Positions 11,495 through 25,008 of a DNA stretch of 64,000 nt are shown here, one piece after another; position 1 is the stretch's first letter, and each line of letters begins with the position of its first letter. The DNA is from Dryomyza anilis (taxonomy: Eukaryota > Arthropoda > Insecta > Diptera > Dryomyzidae): assembly GCA_951804985.1 (NCBI GenBank), contig OX638134.1, positions 76,239,679 to 76,303,678 of the forward strand. Reading direction: 5' to 3'. Position numbers and translations under genes: made by a program. Below the pieces are notes generated by a model. It saw only the letters and a program-made list of their open reading frames with translations, was not told where the DNA came from and did not search any database.

Positions 11495-12061
11495 CCCAAT
11501 AAACATAGTTTCGAATGTATAAAATTTCGATAACGTTTCGAATTCGAAACGATATCGTTAAATTTCAATAGAAAATGTATTGAATTATTTGTCAAAAAAA
11601 AGCTGTTCAATGAAAAAATTTAATAAATTTTAAAATTGGAAGAAATTTCGCAACTGTTAGAAACTTAGTAAGTATGCAATATTTTGTTGCTAGATCAATA
11701 AACTAATTTTTAATCCCAAACTAGGTAAACAATTTTAATGTTGTGGATGCTATAGAATGCTTGGTGCACAGCTCTATGAAAGAATTTCGAGGCAAATTAA
11801 TTTAAATAGTATCGAAATTGAATAAGCTTTTCGAATTCGTTTCGATTTCGAAATTGAATCATTTTTCGAATTCGTCTAGATATCGAAATTGAATCAATTT
11901 TCGAATTCGTTTCGATATCGAGAATTCATACAATATCGATATCGTTAACGATAGAGCCATTTTTTCGAGAACACTATCATTCTCGAATCGTTAACGATAG
12001 TCGAAAACGATAACAATGTTCGTTCAAACGATATCGTTTCGATATCGTTTGGTATGCTGGG
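11495..12061. mobile_element. TA-flanked MITE with TTCGAATTCG repeats
   Basis: Inverted ends CCCAATAAACATAGTTTCGA and (other strand) CCCAGCATACCAAACGATATC, flanked by TA on both sides (11493-11494, 12062-12063). The interior is filled with TTCGAATTCGTTTCGATATCG-like palindromic repeats. It has no ORF. The TA flank suggests the Tc1/mariner group, by inference only. Confidence 0.6.
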
Positions 12062-12578
12062 TAAGAACATTAGAATTTTTATTTGTATGCAGTTTTGAAA
12101 TCAATAAAGCATTAAAAAATGCATTTTAATAATATAATTGATGCCAATATATGACCCATGTTTGTGAAATTTCATTTTAAGTGATGTGTTAAGTGTTTGA
12201 TTTAAGTGTAAAAGAAGCGTCTTCGCATAAGGAAATGAGCCTACAATTTTTAACTGTGTTTTCTGGTGGCTGTTTCTGATATTCTGTGTCTATCCGGGGT
12301 CTATTTTATATTCGTATTTAAAAAAAAAAGAATTTAAGATGTTGTTTATACGTTGTAATCTGCCACTTTGGGCTCCTCTCAGCATCTAACTTTTTGCCAG
12401 AATTCAAAAACATATCTGAGATTCACGCCAATTTTTGGGAGGTTTTTGACATAAAATTTTGTTGTGAGAACATTTAAATTATTAGAAAATAAATGTTCAT
12501 TCCTTTTTAAATTTCTCATTATTAGTATTTATTAAAATTTAATTACTAGTAAAATTATTTTCAATTATTATTATCAAT

Positions 12579-12897
12579 GTAGCTGCGGTAGCTCAGTGGT
12601 TAGTGCGTTGGACTGCGAGCCGAAAGGTCCCCCGTTCAAGTCTAAACTGGGGCTAACAACATCTTTTCATAGAAACATTTTTCAATAGCGCCGCTACCTC
12701 TCGTCAGTAAATGGCAAACCTACGAGAGTAAAACCATTGCCTATGAAAAGCTCTCACCCGCCGTTCGGATTCGGCGATAAACTGTAGGTCCCACCACTTT
12801 GAGTACAAATATAACACGCACAGCTCAAAATGGTGAGAGAGCTCGGCCGAAGTTCTATATAGGACTGTAGCGCCAAACTATTATTATTATTATCAAT
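12579..12897 (+). mobile_element. tRNA-derived SINE family 1, copy 2
   Basis: Best-preserved copy. The A box TAGCTCAGTGG is at 12589-12599 and the B-box-like GTTCAAGTC at 12634-12642. The common SINE body and a TTA/ATT tail follow. A target duplication ATTATTATTATCAAT is present before (12564-12578) and after (12883-12897) the element, merging with the tail, as expected for LINE-mediated insertion. The parent tRNA could not be assigned with certainty. Bases 12062-12563 before it are AT-rich with no other feature. Confidence 0.9.
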
Positions 12898-12954
12898 AAC
12901 TATCATCATGTTTACTAAAAAAAAATGTATATTTCGTGAAAATTTTAAATTAAT

Positions 12955-13330
12955 ATTTCTGTGAACATTTTATTTTTTTAGAGAAAATTTGAATTATAAG
13001 AGAAAATTTAAATTTTTATAGAAAATTTGAATTTTTAGAGAAAATTTCAGTTTTTAGAGAAAATTTGAATTTTTGGAGAAAATTTGAATTTTTGGAGAAA
13101 ATTTGAATTTTTAGACAAAATTTGAATTTTTAGAGAAAATTTGAATAAAAAAAAAATGTTAAAAGAAAATTTGAATTTTTACAGAAATTTTATTGAAAAC
13201 TTTATTTTTGGAATTTTTGGTTTTTAGTGTAAATTTGAATTTTTAGTGAATATTGAAAGTTTTATTGAAAATTTGAATTAGAGAAAATTTGAATTTTTAG
13301 TCAATATTTGAATATTTCGTGAAAATGTAT
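12955..13330 (+). repeat. Diverged 19-bp satellite, small array
   Basis: Degenerate tandem copies of a TTGAATTTTTAGAGAAAAT unit (19 bp), clearly the same family as the large TTGAATTTTTAGTGAAAAA arrays but with AGAG instead of AGTG and more decay toward the edges. Confidence 0.8.
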
Positions 13331-13490
13331 ACTCACTTTCTGTATTTCAAAATGAATGAGGAACCAAAAATTTGATTTCAAAATTTCTTCACACAAATTT
13401 TAATTTCATGTTTCTTGATTTTTAAAACCATAAAATTGGTTTTTAAATTACGTCAGTTTCGTCCAATAGTCTTACGTTTCAAAATACAGG
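13322..13490 (+). repeat. Dispersed repeat family D, copy 1
   Basis: The block starting with ACTTTCTGTATTTCAAAATG and ending near AAATTACGTCAGTTTCGTC matches the reverse complement of about 43430-43575. The identity of the family is unknown. Bases 13491-14191 are AT-rich with nothing recognised. Confidence 0.6.
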
Positions 13491-14191
13491 AAAATTATTA
13501 AATTTATATTTTTAGTGAATTTAAAGTGAAAATTTTAATTTTGTTAAATATAGTTTCAAAATAAAATTTTAGGAACAATGAATCAGATTCACTTTATCAG
13601 TTGCCCAAATTTTATTGAAATCGAAGAAGTTGAGTTCCAATCGTTATTCGACTTAGTGTGGAATGTCCCATATACGATTTTCCTGTGGACTTTAAGATTC
13701 TAATCAGTATTTTCTAAATATGAGGAGTTATTTTCAAGTAATACTAATACTAATATTTCCAAAAAGAAAAATCGAGTTACAACCTGAAACAATTAAATTT
13801 CCTTTTTTTTTGTTAATTTTAAAATTTATAGCAGATATTAAATAGATATCGCAACTTCATTCATTTTTGAAAGGTTATTTCAGATCAATCATCTTATGCT
13901 AACAGTTATTGTTAATTGATATAAAACTTGATTTTTTTATTTTTTTGTTAACGGAATCTTTTAATCGCACAATTAAAATTTAAAAAGTTATTATTTGTTA
14001 ACCTCTTGTTTTTAATTAAAATTGTTTTTTTTTTAACATAAAATGTGTAAAAGGTGATATTTATAACCAAGTTTATATACAAAAAAAAAACATTTAGGTT
14101 CTAATACGGTGATTTTTGAAAACATTAAATATAGAACTAAATGAAATGAAATATTTTTCGTTCTGAAAGAACGTAATATTGTTTTTAAAAA

Positions 14192-15206
14192 TATATTACA
14201 TTATTCATTCAGCACGTTCTTGTTTAACCGAAATCCGTTATTTTATCCAAAACAGAACATTCGGTGCGCATTATGTTTATTCTAACTTCTATCGTAGATA
14301 ACACGGAAAGCTTATACATTAGAAAGTTTATGTCATAAAAAAAAACAGTTTGCAGTTTATTTAAAAAATAATTAGTTCATGAAAATGACTCAAAAAAAGT
14401 GCAAAGATCTGTTTTGATTTTTTTTTTGAAGTATTCATTTTGTAGTATTATTTTATTCACAGCATTTTCTGTATAAAATAACAAACCAATATTTTCATTC
14501 TATTCTTAGGGTGTGTGCGAATTCGAATACATTGCTGACTTAACTAAATTGTACGACTTCTCATTCAATCTCCATTAAATAACCAATAATTATTAAAGTC
14601 CATAATCAATCGATTATTATATATCTGTTTGCTGTCATCCAATTTAGTTCAATTTAGTCTGCTCGAAAATTTGCTAAATTGAAAAATCGAACACGAACAC
14701 TATATTACATTATTCATTCAGCACGTTCTTGTTTAACCGAAATCCGTTATTTTATCCAAAACAGAACATTCGGTGCGCATTATGTTTATTCTAACTTCTA
14801 TCGTAGATAACACGGAAAGCTTATACATTAGAAAGTTTATGTCATAAAAAAAAACAGTTTGCAGTTTATTTAAAAAATAATTAGTTCATGAAAATGACTC
14901 AAAAAAAGTGCAAAGATCTGTTTTGATTTTTTTTTTGAAGTATTCATTTTGTAGTATTATTTTATTCACAGCATTTTCTGTATAAAATAACAAACCAATA
15001 TTTTCGTTCTATTCTTAGGGTGTGTGCGAATTCGAATACATTGCTGACTTAACTAAATTGTACGACTTCTCATTCAATCTCCATTAAATAACCAATAATT
15101 ATTAAAGTCCATAATCAATCGATTATTATATATCTGTTTGCTGTCATCCAATTTAGTTCAATTTAGTCTGCTCGAAAATTTGCTAAATTAAAAAATCGAA
15201 CACTGC
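14192..15206 (+). repeat. 509-bp direct tandem duplication
   Basis: 14192-14700 is repeated from 14701 onward at an offset of 509 bp. The copies are nearly identical, with only a few substitutions such as ATTTTCATTC/ATTTTCGTTC. The right edge of copy 1 cuts through a MITE that is complete in copy 2, so the duplication occurred after that MITE inserted. High identity indicates a recent event. Confidence 0.95.
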
Positions 15207-15258
15207 ATTACCGACAAAATTTGAATAGTCAACAATTTGGTCGAATTCGCACACACCC
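15018..15258. mobile_element. MITE with GGGTGTGTGCGAATTCGA ends
   Basis: Perfect inverted ends GGGTGTGTGCGAATTCGA, flanked by TTA on each side (15015-15017, 15259-15261). A 3-bp TWA duplication is typical of PIF/Harbinger elements, so that group is inferred. It is 241 bp with no ORF. A truncated copy starts at 14509 inside the upstream duplicate. Confidence 0.65.
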
Positions 15259-15430
15259 TTAATTCCAGAATGCATAAAGAAATACACCCCGAGATCCGAA
15301 TACCAAATATAGTCAAATATTACAACACTAAGAATTGTAAAAGATTCGCAATTTGTAATAGCAGAAGCAATCTATTACTGAACCAGTTTGACAGCTGACG
15401 CTGACCAACAAATCTAGTACACTTTCTTTG

Positions 15431-15468
15431 GCTTTTTCCTTCTTTCGTCGTGAACCGTCAAACCGAAC
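15431..15468 (+). promoter_or_regulatory. RpS9: RpS9 transcription start region (TCT/TOP type)
   Basis: The pyrimidine run CTTTTTCCTTCTTTCG fits the TCT initiator and 5'-TOP leader known for insect ribosomal protein genes; the likely first base is the C near 15438-15442. A short leader follows, then a donor-like GTACGTATG (GT at 15469 or 15473). An acceptor (AG at 15657-15658) precedes the exon holding the start codon, so a 5' UTR intron is inferred. A CTAAC branch-point match lies about 30 bp before that acceptor. Confidence 0.55.
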
Positions 15469-15678
15469 GTACGTATGATTTCCCAAAATCGCAATAAATT
15501 ATTTTATAATAATTAAAAAACACAAAATAAAATGCAAAAATAAAACTTAAGAGCAATAATTTTGTGTTGTTTAATGAATAAAGTGAATTAATGCAATGAT
15601 GCGTGAAATAATTAAAGATGAAAAAACTAACCTTAATTTTTGTGTTCTGCATATATAGCAATCGGTTGAGGAAGAAAC

Positions 15679-16720
<1,042 letters not shown>

Positions 16721-16772
16721 ACATTTAAATTAAATGCTAATTTTTCTTTTTTGCACTTTTTTCTAAGATGAA

Positions 16773-16796
16773 CAATAAAAGAAAATAGTTAATAAA
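16773..16796 (+). terminator. RpS9: RpS9 polyadenylation signals
   Basis: AATAAA occurs at 16773-16778 and again at 16791-16796, about 55-75 nt after the stop codon, which suits a short ribosomal protein 3' UTR. Confidence 0.7.
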
Positions 16797-17125
16797 CCAT
16801 TATCGTTTTATTTAAAGAGTATGAGTAGTTTTTTGTTGCTAAAATTGATTCAATCAAAATATTTTATGATCTTTTTCGTAAATAGATTATTGAAATTTAA
16901 TTTCCTAATATCAAATCTGATATTAGAATTCGTTGGCTATTTTTTTATGAATTCGGAAATTGAACAAAGATTGCACTGGAATTTTTCCTTCCGAATCTAA
17001 AAATCAGTGGAGTGATTTGAAAATGGAGCGTGGTACTTCCCAAAATAGAAACCCTAACTTATAAATGTGATAGTCGAGGTTTATTCTATACAGACAGATC
17101 AATGTGGACGTGAATGTTATTACTA

Positions 17126-17375
17126 AAAATACCGTAGACAAAATTATTGGTACCCTCAACCAAGTTTAGAAACAATTATTTGAAAGATTTTAAGCAGACA
17201 AAGGCAGAGTTTGTGTCAAAAGCTAAGTTTTTTCTGCCCGTACCAAAAATAAAGCTGGAAATCCCGCAATTAAAATTTTACAAAACCTGCAATACGCTTT
17301 CTACAAACTTCTATTAAGCCGTGGTTTGTCAGAAATATGCACGAAATATTCCTGATAAATATTAGAGATTTTTTT
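17126..17375 (-). repeat. Dispersed repeat family A, copy 3 (inverted)
   Basis: The reverse complement follows the order seen at 181-366 and 588-838: ATCAGGAATATTTCG, then a GGGCAGAAAAAACTTAG block, then ACAAACTCTGCCTTTGTCTG, then TTGTTTCTAAACTTGG. Bases 16800-17125 and 17376-18700 are otherwise AT-rich. Around 18066-18420 there is only a weak, imperfect inverted similarity. Confidence 0.6.
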
Positions 17376-18779
17376 CGGGTATATGCGATTTTGGAAAACG
17401 AAGCGTAATATATTTTTAAAAAATTTTTGGATTATAATGTAAAATATGGCTATCAAAAAAATCGGTTTTATTCCCATTGCGCCTGTATTGGTCTTGGTAC
17501 TATTGGACTTGGATACATTCTTGTTGCGCTTAAATGGCAGACGTTATTGCGTTGATAATATCAAGTCCAATGCTAACGGAAGAAATAGGAACCCTATATA
17601 TCAAATAGACATAGATTTTTAATAAAAAAAAAGATTGTCTTACCCTATTTGAACATCGAATAGTATTGCAAGGTGCCACCTCACTATTCGGATTTTAAAA
17701 TGTTTTAATACCTGCAAACCGGCAGAAGGCGTGTCACCCACCACTCAGAATATGTTGCGACACGTCAGTCCGGATTTTGTTGGATTTTTTTTTTTGCCCA
17801 TTTATATATACGTCCCTTTTATTTATTTATTTATTTATTCATTATTAGCAGTTGGGATGTCGACTCTGGTGGGATGTCTTTCTTTTTTTTATAACCGTCT
17901 AAATCTCTCTTACTTGCTTAATTTGGCTAATATTGTAACCTGTTTGAGCCACCTTTCATATTTCATTTTTATATAGTTTCATAGGGGCAGATTGTAAGCA
18001 TTTTTTTTTTGCATTAAAATTTTTAATAAAATGGGCGTGACAACGAAATTTCGTTTAAAGTTATCGTTAATGCACTAGCAGAATAAACTCACCACAATTG
18101 AACGCGTTTCAACGGGAACTGTGAAGCGCATGTGTAACGAAATTTTAAACTTTTTAGATATTATTTTTTTTAACACTTTATGGGATCTTTTTTTAACACT
18201 ATTATTTAACGTTTTAAAACACTTTGCACTTTTCATTATTATTACGCGCACTTCAAATGTGTGCAGCACAACGACGCAGCAATTACTAATTACATGTGTT
18301 AAAATTCTACGCGGATAACTGTTATTTACAGTTTTGTTTAGCATGTGAACATTTCATGTGTAACAGTTTGAAAGGCGCTGCTTTGATTCGTGGTGTGAAC
18401 GGTGCATTGCTTATGCACGGCTGCCAACTGTGCAACGACTTTGTATTTTTACGTTTATTTTTTTTTCATTTTTAAAAAGTGTATAAATAACAATATTGTA
18501 ATGTTTGTTTTATTTTAATAAAATTAGCTTTTAAAAGCTAATTTTATTTTAATTTAATATAAAAAGAAATACCGTATTCCAATCAGATTTCATTTTGAAA
18601 ATTCACAGAAAATTAAAGAAAATTATTGAAAATTCACAGAAAAATGGTCCGTAAATATAGTATGTGAAGTTAGTTAGACAACCCTGTCGGTTGATGCATT
18701 TTGAGAAAATAAAAATTTATCATGAAAAAATAAAAATGTACGATTTAAAATAAAAATGTACTTTTGTAAAACAAAAATT

Positions 18780-19040
18780 GTTTTGAAACGCACCAACATT
18801 TTCGAAACGTATCAAAAAAAATTTCAGGGCAGCCGAATTTTGAAAAGGTACCACCATATTTTCCCATCGGATCACAACTGATGAGCAAAAAAAAAAAATA
18901 ACAGACAGACAAATTTTCAAAAGGTACAAAATGTTCGAGTCGGATCCAAAATGTACAAAATTTTCCCATCGGATCACAACTGACGACCAAAAAAAAAATA
19001 AAATATAGGACAGACGGAAAATGTTCAAAAGGCACAAAAA
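18780..19040 (+). repeat. Degenerate tandem repeat, about 102 bp period
   Basis: A block containing TTTTCCCATCGGATCACAAC is present at about 18859 and again at about 18961, with similar flanks (CAGACAGAC and AAAAGGTACAAAATG). Bases 19041-19215 continue with scattered GTACGAA motifs. Bases 19216-19913 are AT-rich, apart from a small TTAGCCG/CGGCTAA hairpin near 19235-19265. Confidence 0.6.
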
Positions 19041-19913
19041 ATTTCGTCGTCCAAAAAAAAAAAATGGTCCCTCATAATATTTTTCGTACTTCTCAACAAA
19101 AACGTACTACAAAATTAAAAAAAAAATAAAAGTACTTAGTACGAACTGCCAAGTATTTCGTACCTTTAAAATGTACTCTAAATAGTACGAAAGTACGCAC
19201 TTATGCAACACTGGGCAACATGACCCAGAATTCTTAGCCGAAACGATTTTTTCGACGGCTAATTGAAAAATGAGCGATGCTCAGTCGGTTTGAAGCCGAC
19301 CAATATTTCAGCTGTGCCGGTTTACACTTAGCTGAGATTAATTACATACATTAAAAAAATTTACTGTAATAAATATAGGAAACCGGTTTCCTCTTATTAA
19401 TGTAATAAATTTCAATGAATGTGTAAAAAATGAATTTACACAAAAAATTATGTATAATGTGTGTTAATACAATTTTACAGAACGGGTATATTTGCTATAA
19501 ATTTATATTTAATATTAAATTCATGATTTTTTATGGCACTGTTGAGGTCGCTGAATGCAGCCATTATAATGTTTCCGCAATATTGATGCAAGATTGTTGC
19601 AATATTCGGTTTGTAGGGGGTAAGATAATCAACTTTTATCTTTTTTTTTTTTTTTTATTTGTAAGTGAATGAAACTTGCAAGTCTTTGTCTTTTAAAATG
19701 ACGACAAGGCGACAATGCGTCTATGCTAAAGATATTGTAACACGTTTTTGTGTGAGGTAAACGTAATTTTCACATATAAAGTGTGTAAAGATCTCACACT
19801 ACAGTGTTTCATATACAACACATTGCAGAATCTGTAAACTCACTATTTTAAAAGTGTGATTCCTCTCAAAACAGTTCACTCGTGTAAAATAACATTTCTG
19901 GAAAAACATGTCA

Positions 19914-20218
19914 TAATAGTTTGGCGCTACAGTCCTGTATAGAACTTCGGCCGAGCTCTCTCACCATTTTGAGCTGTGCGTGTTATATTTGTACTCAAAG
20001 TGGTGGGACCTACAGTTTATTACCGAATCCGAACGGCGGGTGAGAGCTTTTTCATAGGCAATGGTTTTACTCTTGTAGGTTTGCCATTTACTGACGAGAG
20101 GTAGCGCGGTATAGAAAAATGTTTCTATGAAAAAATGTTGTTAGCCCCAGTCCAGGCTTGAACCAGGGACCTTTCGGCTCGCAGTACAACGCACTAACCA
20201 CTGAGCTACCGCGGCTAC
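19914..20218 (-). mobile_element. tRNA-derived SINE family 1, copy 3
   Basis: Nearly full-length on the minus strand. The tail side (TAATAGTTTGGCGCTAC) is at the left and the tRNA-like head (GTAGCCGCGGTAGCTCAGTGG on the minus strand) at the right. The body matches the copies at 6547 and 12579. No clear target duplication was found. Bases 20219-20640 are AT-rich. Confidence 0.85.
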
Positions 20219-20639
20219 ACGGACGTATTAGTGTTATCATTTAAAAAAAAAAATAGTAAATTAACTACGAAAAATGTAGTAAATTTACTCCTTCCAAATC
20301 AGATTTATTAGAGTGTAGTAATGAAATAAAAATTTGAAATAATTTTAATTAAAAATTATTCAAAATTTAATAATTTTTTATTTAGGAGTAAAGAATGTTA
20401 TATAAAAGTTAAAAGACCCCACTCCAAAGGGGCGAATAATCCGAGAAAATAAAACGAAACAAAAAAAAATTGTCACACTCTAGGGGCAAATATGTTCAAA
20501 ATGTTGGCCACTCCTGCCGTCGATTTTTCGAAACGAAGTCAATGGCGTATGGAGCGAAGTAATTCTCAGAAGACAATATGCGAAATGTATCGTAGACCAA
20601 AAAACAATGTTTAGTAAACATTAAAATATTGGAGACGGC

Positions 20640-20894
20640 GACTCTGGCTTAGCCGACAAAATTATCAACGACGGCGGCGAGTAAAAAATCTCGACGTCGG
20701 ATCGAACTGCACCACCAACCACCACGTAGTCTGGAATAAACAAACAAATCCTTGACCTTCAACTTCGAATAGCATTTTATTATTATCAGCAACACTCGCA
20801 ACCGTGACTTATTTTGTGAAAAATCAACAAAATTATAAATTAAACAAATTAAAATAAAAGAAATAATCAACATAAAACAACTTCAGCCACCGCA
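20640..20894 (+). promoter_or_regulatory. Promoter and 5' UTR of the LRRC59-like gene
   Basis: A GC-richer stretch with GACGGCGGCGAG and GACGTCGGATCG motifs is followed by an initiator-like TTATCAGCAACAC near 20786. A CAACA-type fly leader then leads to CACCGCAATG. No TATA box was seen. The exact start site is not determinable. Confidence 0.4.
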
Positions 20895-23800
20895 ATGCCG
20901 AAGAGTGAAAAAGTGAAGGTGAACGTGAAGGAGCGCGTCGAGGACAATGTCTGCGATCTGAGTCTGTCCGAACTGGCGGAGGTGCCGGTGCGAGAAATTG
21001 TAAGAAATACAAAATCCATTTCGTATTTGCAATGAATTTTTGTTTTAAGACTTCATGGAGTTTTAGTGCAACTAATTGGAAAAAACCGAAAATAAAAATC
21101 CATAAATGCAAATTTCTGTAAAAGGTTGTCAGGAGTATGGGGGTCGACAGCCACCAAGAAAAAGTAGAAGAAGAAGCAGAACTAGTGCAAAATCAAGAAG
21201 CAAGTTTAGGGTTGTATTGGATTTCGATATGAGAAAAAGTAGTAGTTGTAGTAGAGTAGTGGTTTGGGAGTACAAATTTAATTTGATTTTTTTCAAAGTT
21301 TAGCAAAATTTTAGACAATTTCGCTCAACCAATAAACGAAATATTGTAGACAATTAAGAAGGTTTAGTTTTTTGACAAATAATAAGAAGTCCATTTTTTT
21401 TTCGTTATTGCGGATTATTAAGACGTCGGAAAATATATTTTCGATTGTTTTTTTATTTATATAAAGTTAAAGTTTTGTATACATAAATTTAAAAGAATTA
21501 TTTTGGTATGTCTAAAAATTTGAAAAACAATTTTTGGGTGCGCCCCAAATCAAAAATAACAAAATTGTGCCGATACCTAAAAGAGGCGGAATCGTAAAAT
21601 TATTGCTTGGCCCCCGGATCCAAACAAAAATCGAAATCCTACCTAGGTCATAAATGGTTTTTGTATTATAACAAAGTAGGCGACATTTTTCCCCGCCCAC
21701 TTTCTTTTAATCCAAAAATCAGTTGCGACTTCTGTTGTTTTTCGATTTTTGGTCGGTTCCAGGGTAACAAATGTTCGCTTTACGTCATCTAGAAGGGCAT
21801 GTCAATATTTTTTTTAAACATTCGAGCGGCCCTATGAAGTAATCTTCAGCCATGTCTTTCCAATGTTTATTTTAATATTGAAATAAAAACTTAGTCACAT
21901 GGGAATTGAGTTCTGCTATACGGCAATTTTGGAGTTATATATTTGATTTATGATTTATATAATTTTTTTCTAATGTTATTATTAGTTTTTGTGCATCTCG
22001 TATGAAATCTGAGATTATCCCATCGACTTTGATCTACATCCCCAATTTTAATATTTACTGGACTTTTTTTTGTACATAGGCCATTTTTTAATATAAGGCA
22101 AATTATCCATATCAAAAAAACAAATATTTGACTTAACTTTTGTTATGCCAAAGTAAAGCTCGAATCACACGATTGACTAAATAACATAATTCAAAAATTG
22201 ATATATGTTGATGCTCCAGTCATCAACAAAAATTGACTCAATTTGGTTGATGCTTTTTCAAATTTTGTATTGAAACTTACACAAAAATAGAAATTTTAAA
22301 TTGATACAAAATTGCGTCAACATGAAATTTCCCCTCGTTTATTGATATTCGACAAAATTGTGTTGATTGTTGATGCTTTGTCAGAGAGTATAGATTTTTA
22401 ATAGAGATTTCTTCCGAATTTGCTGGCGTCGCCGCCGAAAACATTGGTTATGTGGAAGTGGAATTTTACAGATTGAAGTTAACAGAAGAAAACAGTGCAC
22501 AAAACTGGATCTGTCCGCGGATAATTTGCAACTAAACTTACCAAGATATATTGCAATCCAACTCCTTATAAATTTCAATTATTTTTCTGGCCAAAAATGT
22601 GGCAGAAAACCTCAGAATATTGATTTGAAAATGTGTCTGTTGATAACATTTTCGTTTCAATTTCCACATAACCAATGTTTGAATTTATTTGACAAAAGTG
22701 GCAGCGAAACCACCTGTACGGAAACTCTATATAAAATATATACTCTCTGGCTTTGTATCAATCGTGTGATTCGAGCTTTAGGGTTTAGAATTTCATTATT
22801 AAAAATATGTTCTATTAAAAAGTTGAAAAATAAGATAAAAAAAATGTCTTAGTGTAGTAAAACTACTAATATTAGTGTAGCAGGTAAACCCTGGTAAAGT
22901 GCATATGTGATTCAAGACTGCGCCGCAGCCGCTGTCTGACTGCGCTGCCCAAGGACGAGATATGCAGCTGCTTAAGGGTGACTTAAATTTCGGCAACTCT
23001 TCCTTTTTTTATTTGGGGGAAATAAAAAGTATTAAATTTCACATGTTTGTTAATTTTCAACAAATTTAATATTTCTACCATTCTGCAGGCGACCTTCAAA
23101 CGCGTAACCATACTCGATTTGTCCAGTAATCGGCTGATGACACTTGGCGTAAGTTTTTCTTAACGCATTTATCCAATATAAAACTGATTTTATTCATTGA
23201 CTTTTTCTTTTTTTTTCAGAAAACTTTCACCAGCCTGACGCGCCTGACCAGACTGGACTTGAGCAAGAATCAAATAAAGTACCTGCCCGATGAGTTTGGC
23301 ACGCTGCGCAACCTACGTCACCTAGATCTGTACGACAATAGGTTGGAACATCTGCCGCTGAGTTTTGGCAATCTGCAGGCACTGCGCTATTTAGACTTGA
23401 AAGGAAATCCGCTAATGCCAGCGTTGGCCAAAATTGTCGGACACTGTTTAACGACCAAAGACTGTCAGAATTCGGCCAGAAATACGGTTAGCTAATTTTT
23501 TTCACAAATAAAATTATAACTTTAAAAAATATAATATTATTTTGTTAAATAGGTACGTTTTCTAGCGCACATGCAGATGGAGGCAGAAAAGGCCAAGGAA
23601 AAGTATCTGCTGGAGAATCCGGTGCCGCCGCCAACACCAGCCGCAGATGCTGATGTTGCGCAGTTTGCACAAACAGAGGCACAACTGCGTCGCAAGGCCA
23701 ATAAGAAAACCAAATCAAAAACTAATAAAAAATCAACAAATCAAAATAGCGCACAAATGTTGGATGGCGCTGGAGATGCAGCGACTGCTGCTAAATTGGA

Positions 23801-24098
23801 GGCTGCCAATAAATTGGCATTGAAATCAAATAAAAAGAATAGCAACAAGTCAAATAAAGCAGGCAACACCACTTCGGACGGCACTGCATTGACGAGTATT
23901 TTAATATTTTTACTATTGTTGACCATTAATATTTTTGTGATTTATATGGCTACATTTAAAAATCCCGAGCTTGTCGATCGACTGGTCTCGTGGATACCGC
24001 CACAATATCGCGATTGGCTGCTGACTAAAATGGATTCGTTTGGAATGTATGTTGCCGATTTGATTCAGAAATTTCGCACGCCACCCGAGGATCACTGA
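20895..24098 (+). CDS. LRRC59-type ER-membrane leucine-rich-repeat protein
   Basis: Exons are 20895-20999, 23089-23148, 23220-23486 and 23553-24098 (TGA at 24096-24098), all joined in phase 0, giving 325 aa. The N-terminus carries LSLSELAEVPVRE, matching the start of LRRC59 proteins. Residues about 41-120 hold four leucine-rich repeats (LDLSSNRL, LDLSKNQI, LDLYDNRL, LDLKGNPL). A lysine/alanine-rich, probably coiled-coil region follows (about 151-250). One membrane segment (257-278, ILIFLLLLTINIFVIYM) and a short lumenal tail complete it. In vertebrates LRRC59 is a tail-anchored ER and nuclear-envelope protein linked to ribosome binding and import; the same place is inferred here. Intron 1 is 2.1 kb and carries a MITE. 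The gene looks intact. Confidence 0.9.
22156..22778. mobile_element. Palindromic MITE family P, long copy (in LRRC59-like intron 1)
   Basis: Inverted ends AAGCTCGAATCACACGATTGA, flanked by TA (22154-22155, 22779-22780). It is 623 bp long, whereas the two copies at 47185 and 59119 are 182 bp. The interior holds GTTGATGC and TCAACA repeats. It has no ORF. It lies wholly within the intron, so splicing should be unaffected. The rest of the intron is AT-rich. Confidence 0.75.
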
Positions 24099-24252
24099 CG
24101 GTTTATTTATCTGAAACCTTAAAAGGTTTTCAAAGACAAAGATTTTTAATAGGCATGAATAACAACATTCAAACTTGTCGAAAATTGACGCATGTTTGGA
24201 AGTATACAATTTTTAATACTGCTAAAATTGACGACAAACTAAATTTGGCATA

Positions 24253-24258
24253 AATAAA
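24253..24258 (+). terminator. Polyadenylation signal of the LRRC59-like gene
   Basis: AATAAA about 155 nt after the stop codon is the first canonical signal downstream. Confidence 0.5.
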
Positions 24259-24355
24259 ACATTGAATGGTACGAAAATTGATTAGACGACGTTTTTTTTT
24301 GTTTTTGTTAAGACAAATTCATTTTAATTTATATTAAACTTATTTAAAATAATAA

Positions 24356-24625
24356 GGTAGACCTTGCGAAGTTATTTAATTTGAATTTAATTTAATGCTT
24401 TCAATTATTTTAAACTTTAATTTATAAAAAAAAATCACAATTTTAATGATATTTATAAAGAAATTTATTATAACTAAGACAGAATTGGCGAAGTTCTTTA
24501 ATTTGTATTTTATTTAATGCTTTCAATTATTTTAAACTTTAATTTATAAAAAAAATCACAATTTTAATGATATTTATGATGAAATTTATTATAACAAAGA
24601 CAGACCTTGCGAGGTTCTTTAATTT
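24356..24625 (+). repeat. 122-bp tandem repeat, just over two copies
   Basis: The block with AATGCTTTCAATTATTTTAAAC recurs at 24394 and 24516 (period 122). The flanking phrase GAC(C)TTGCGA(A/G)GTT appears three times. Copies are about 90% alike by eye. Bases 24626-25006 are AT-rich. Confidence 0.85.
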
Positions 24626-25008
24626 TTGCTATATTTATTGTTTTTAATATTTAACGACTTTTTTTAAATTTGAGAATCTTAGTTTACAACGTTGATATAT
24701 TTCTATATTCATTTTTGTCTTTATAAATTTTTTGTTACATATCATATTTGTCTAATAATTACCAAAGTCGCGCAACTTATAAAGCTGCAAAAATATCAAA
24801 AAAATAGTTTTTATAATAACTGCCAATTTTATTTATTAGTAGACATGCTCTTAGTAGAATCTCTCTCTAAAAGCATTGGCGCATATTTATAAAAAAATTA
24901 AGAGACCATTTTAAAATTCAAATCAACTTTTTGGCATTTTATTCTATGTGAAAAAAATAAAAAAAAAGTAGACTTTAATTTAAAAGTTGACTTTAAACTG
25001 CCTATGTA

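Noticed and set aside
18066..18420. Possible inverted-repeat element around 18.1-18.4 kb
   Set aside because: Only short, imperfect inverted matches (CACCACAATTGAACGCG versus CACCACGAATCAAAGC); no target duplication was found.
22905..22990. GC-rich piece of LRRC59-like intron 1 that reads CLTALPKDEI
   Set aside because: Resembles an LRRC59 phrase, but the spliced protein already has the full-length equivalent (ATFKRVT) and no matching splice sites frame it. Possibly a chance match.
23741..23926. Minus-strand ORF opposite the LRRC59-like last exon
   Set aside because: Shadow of the coding strand; no independent start context or homology.
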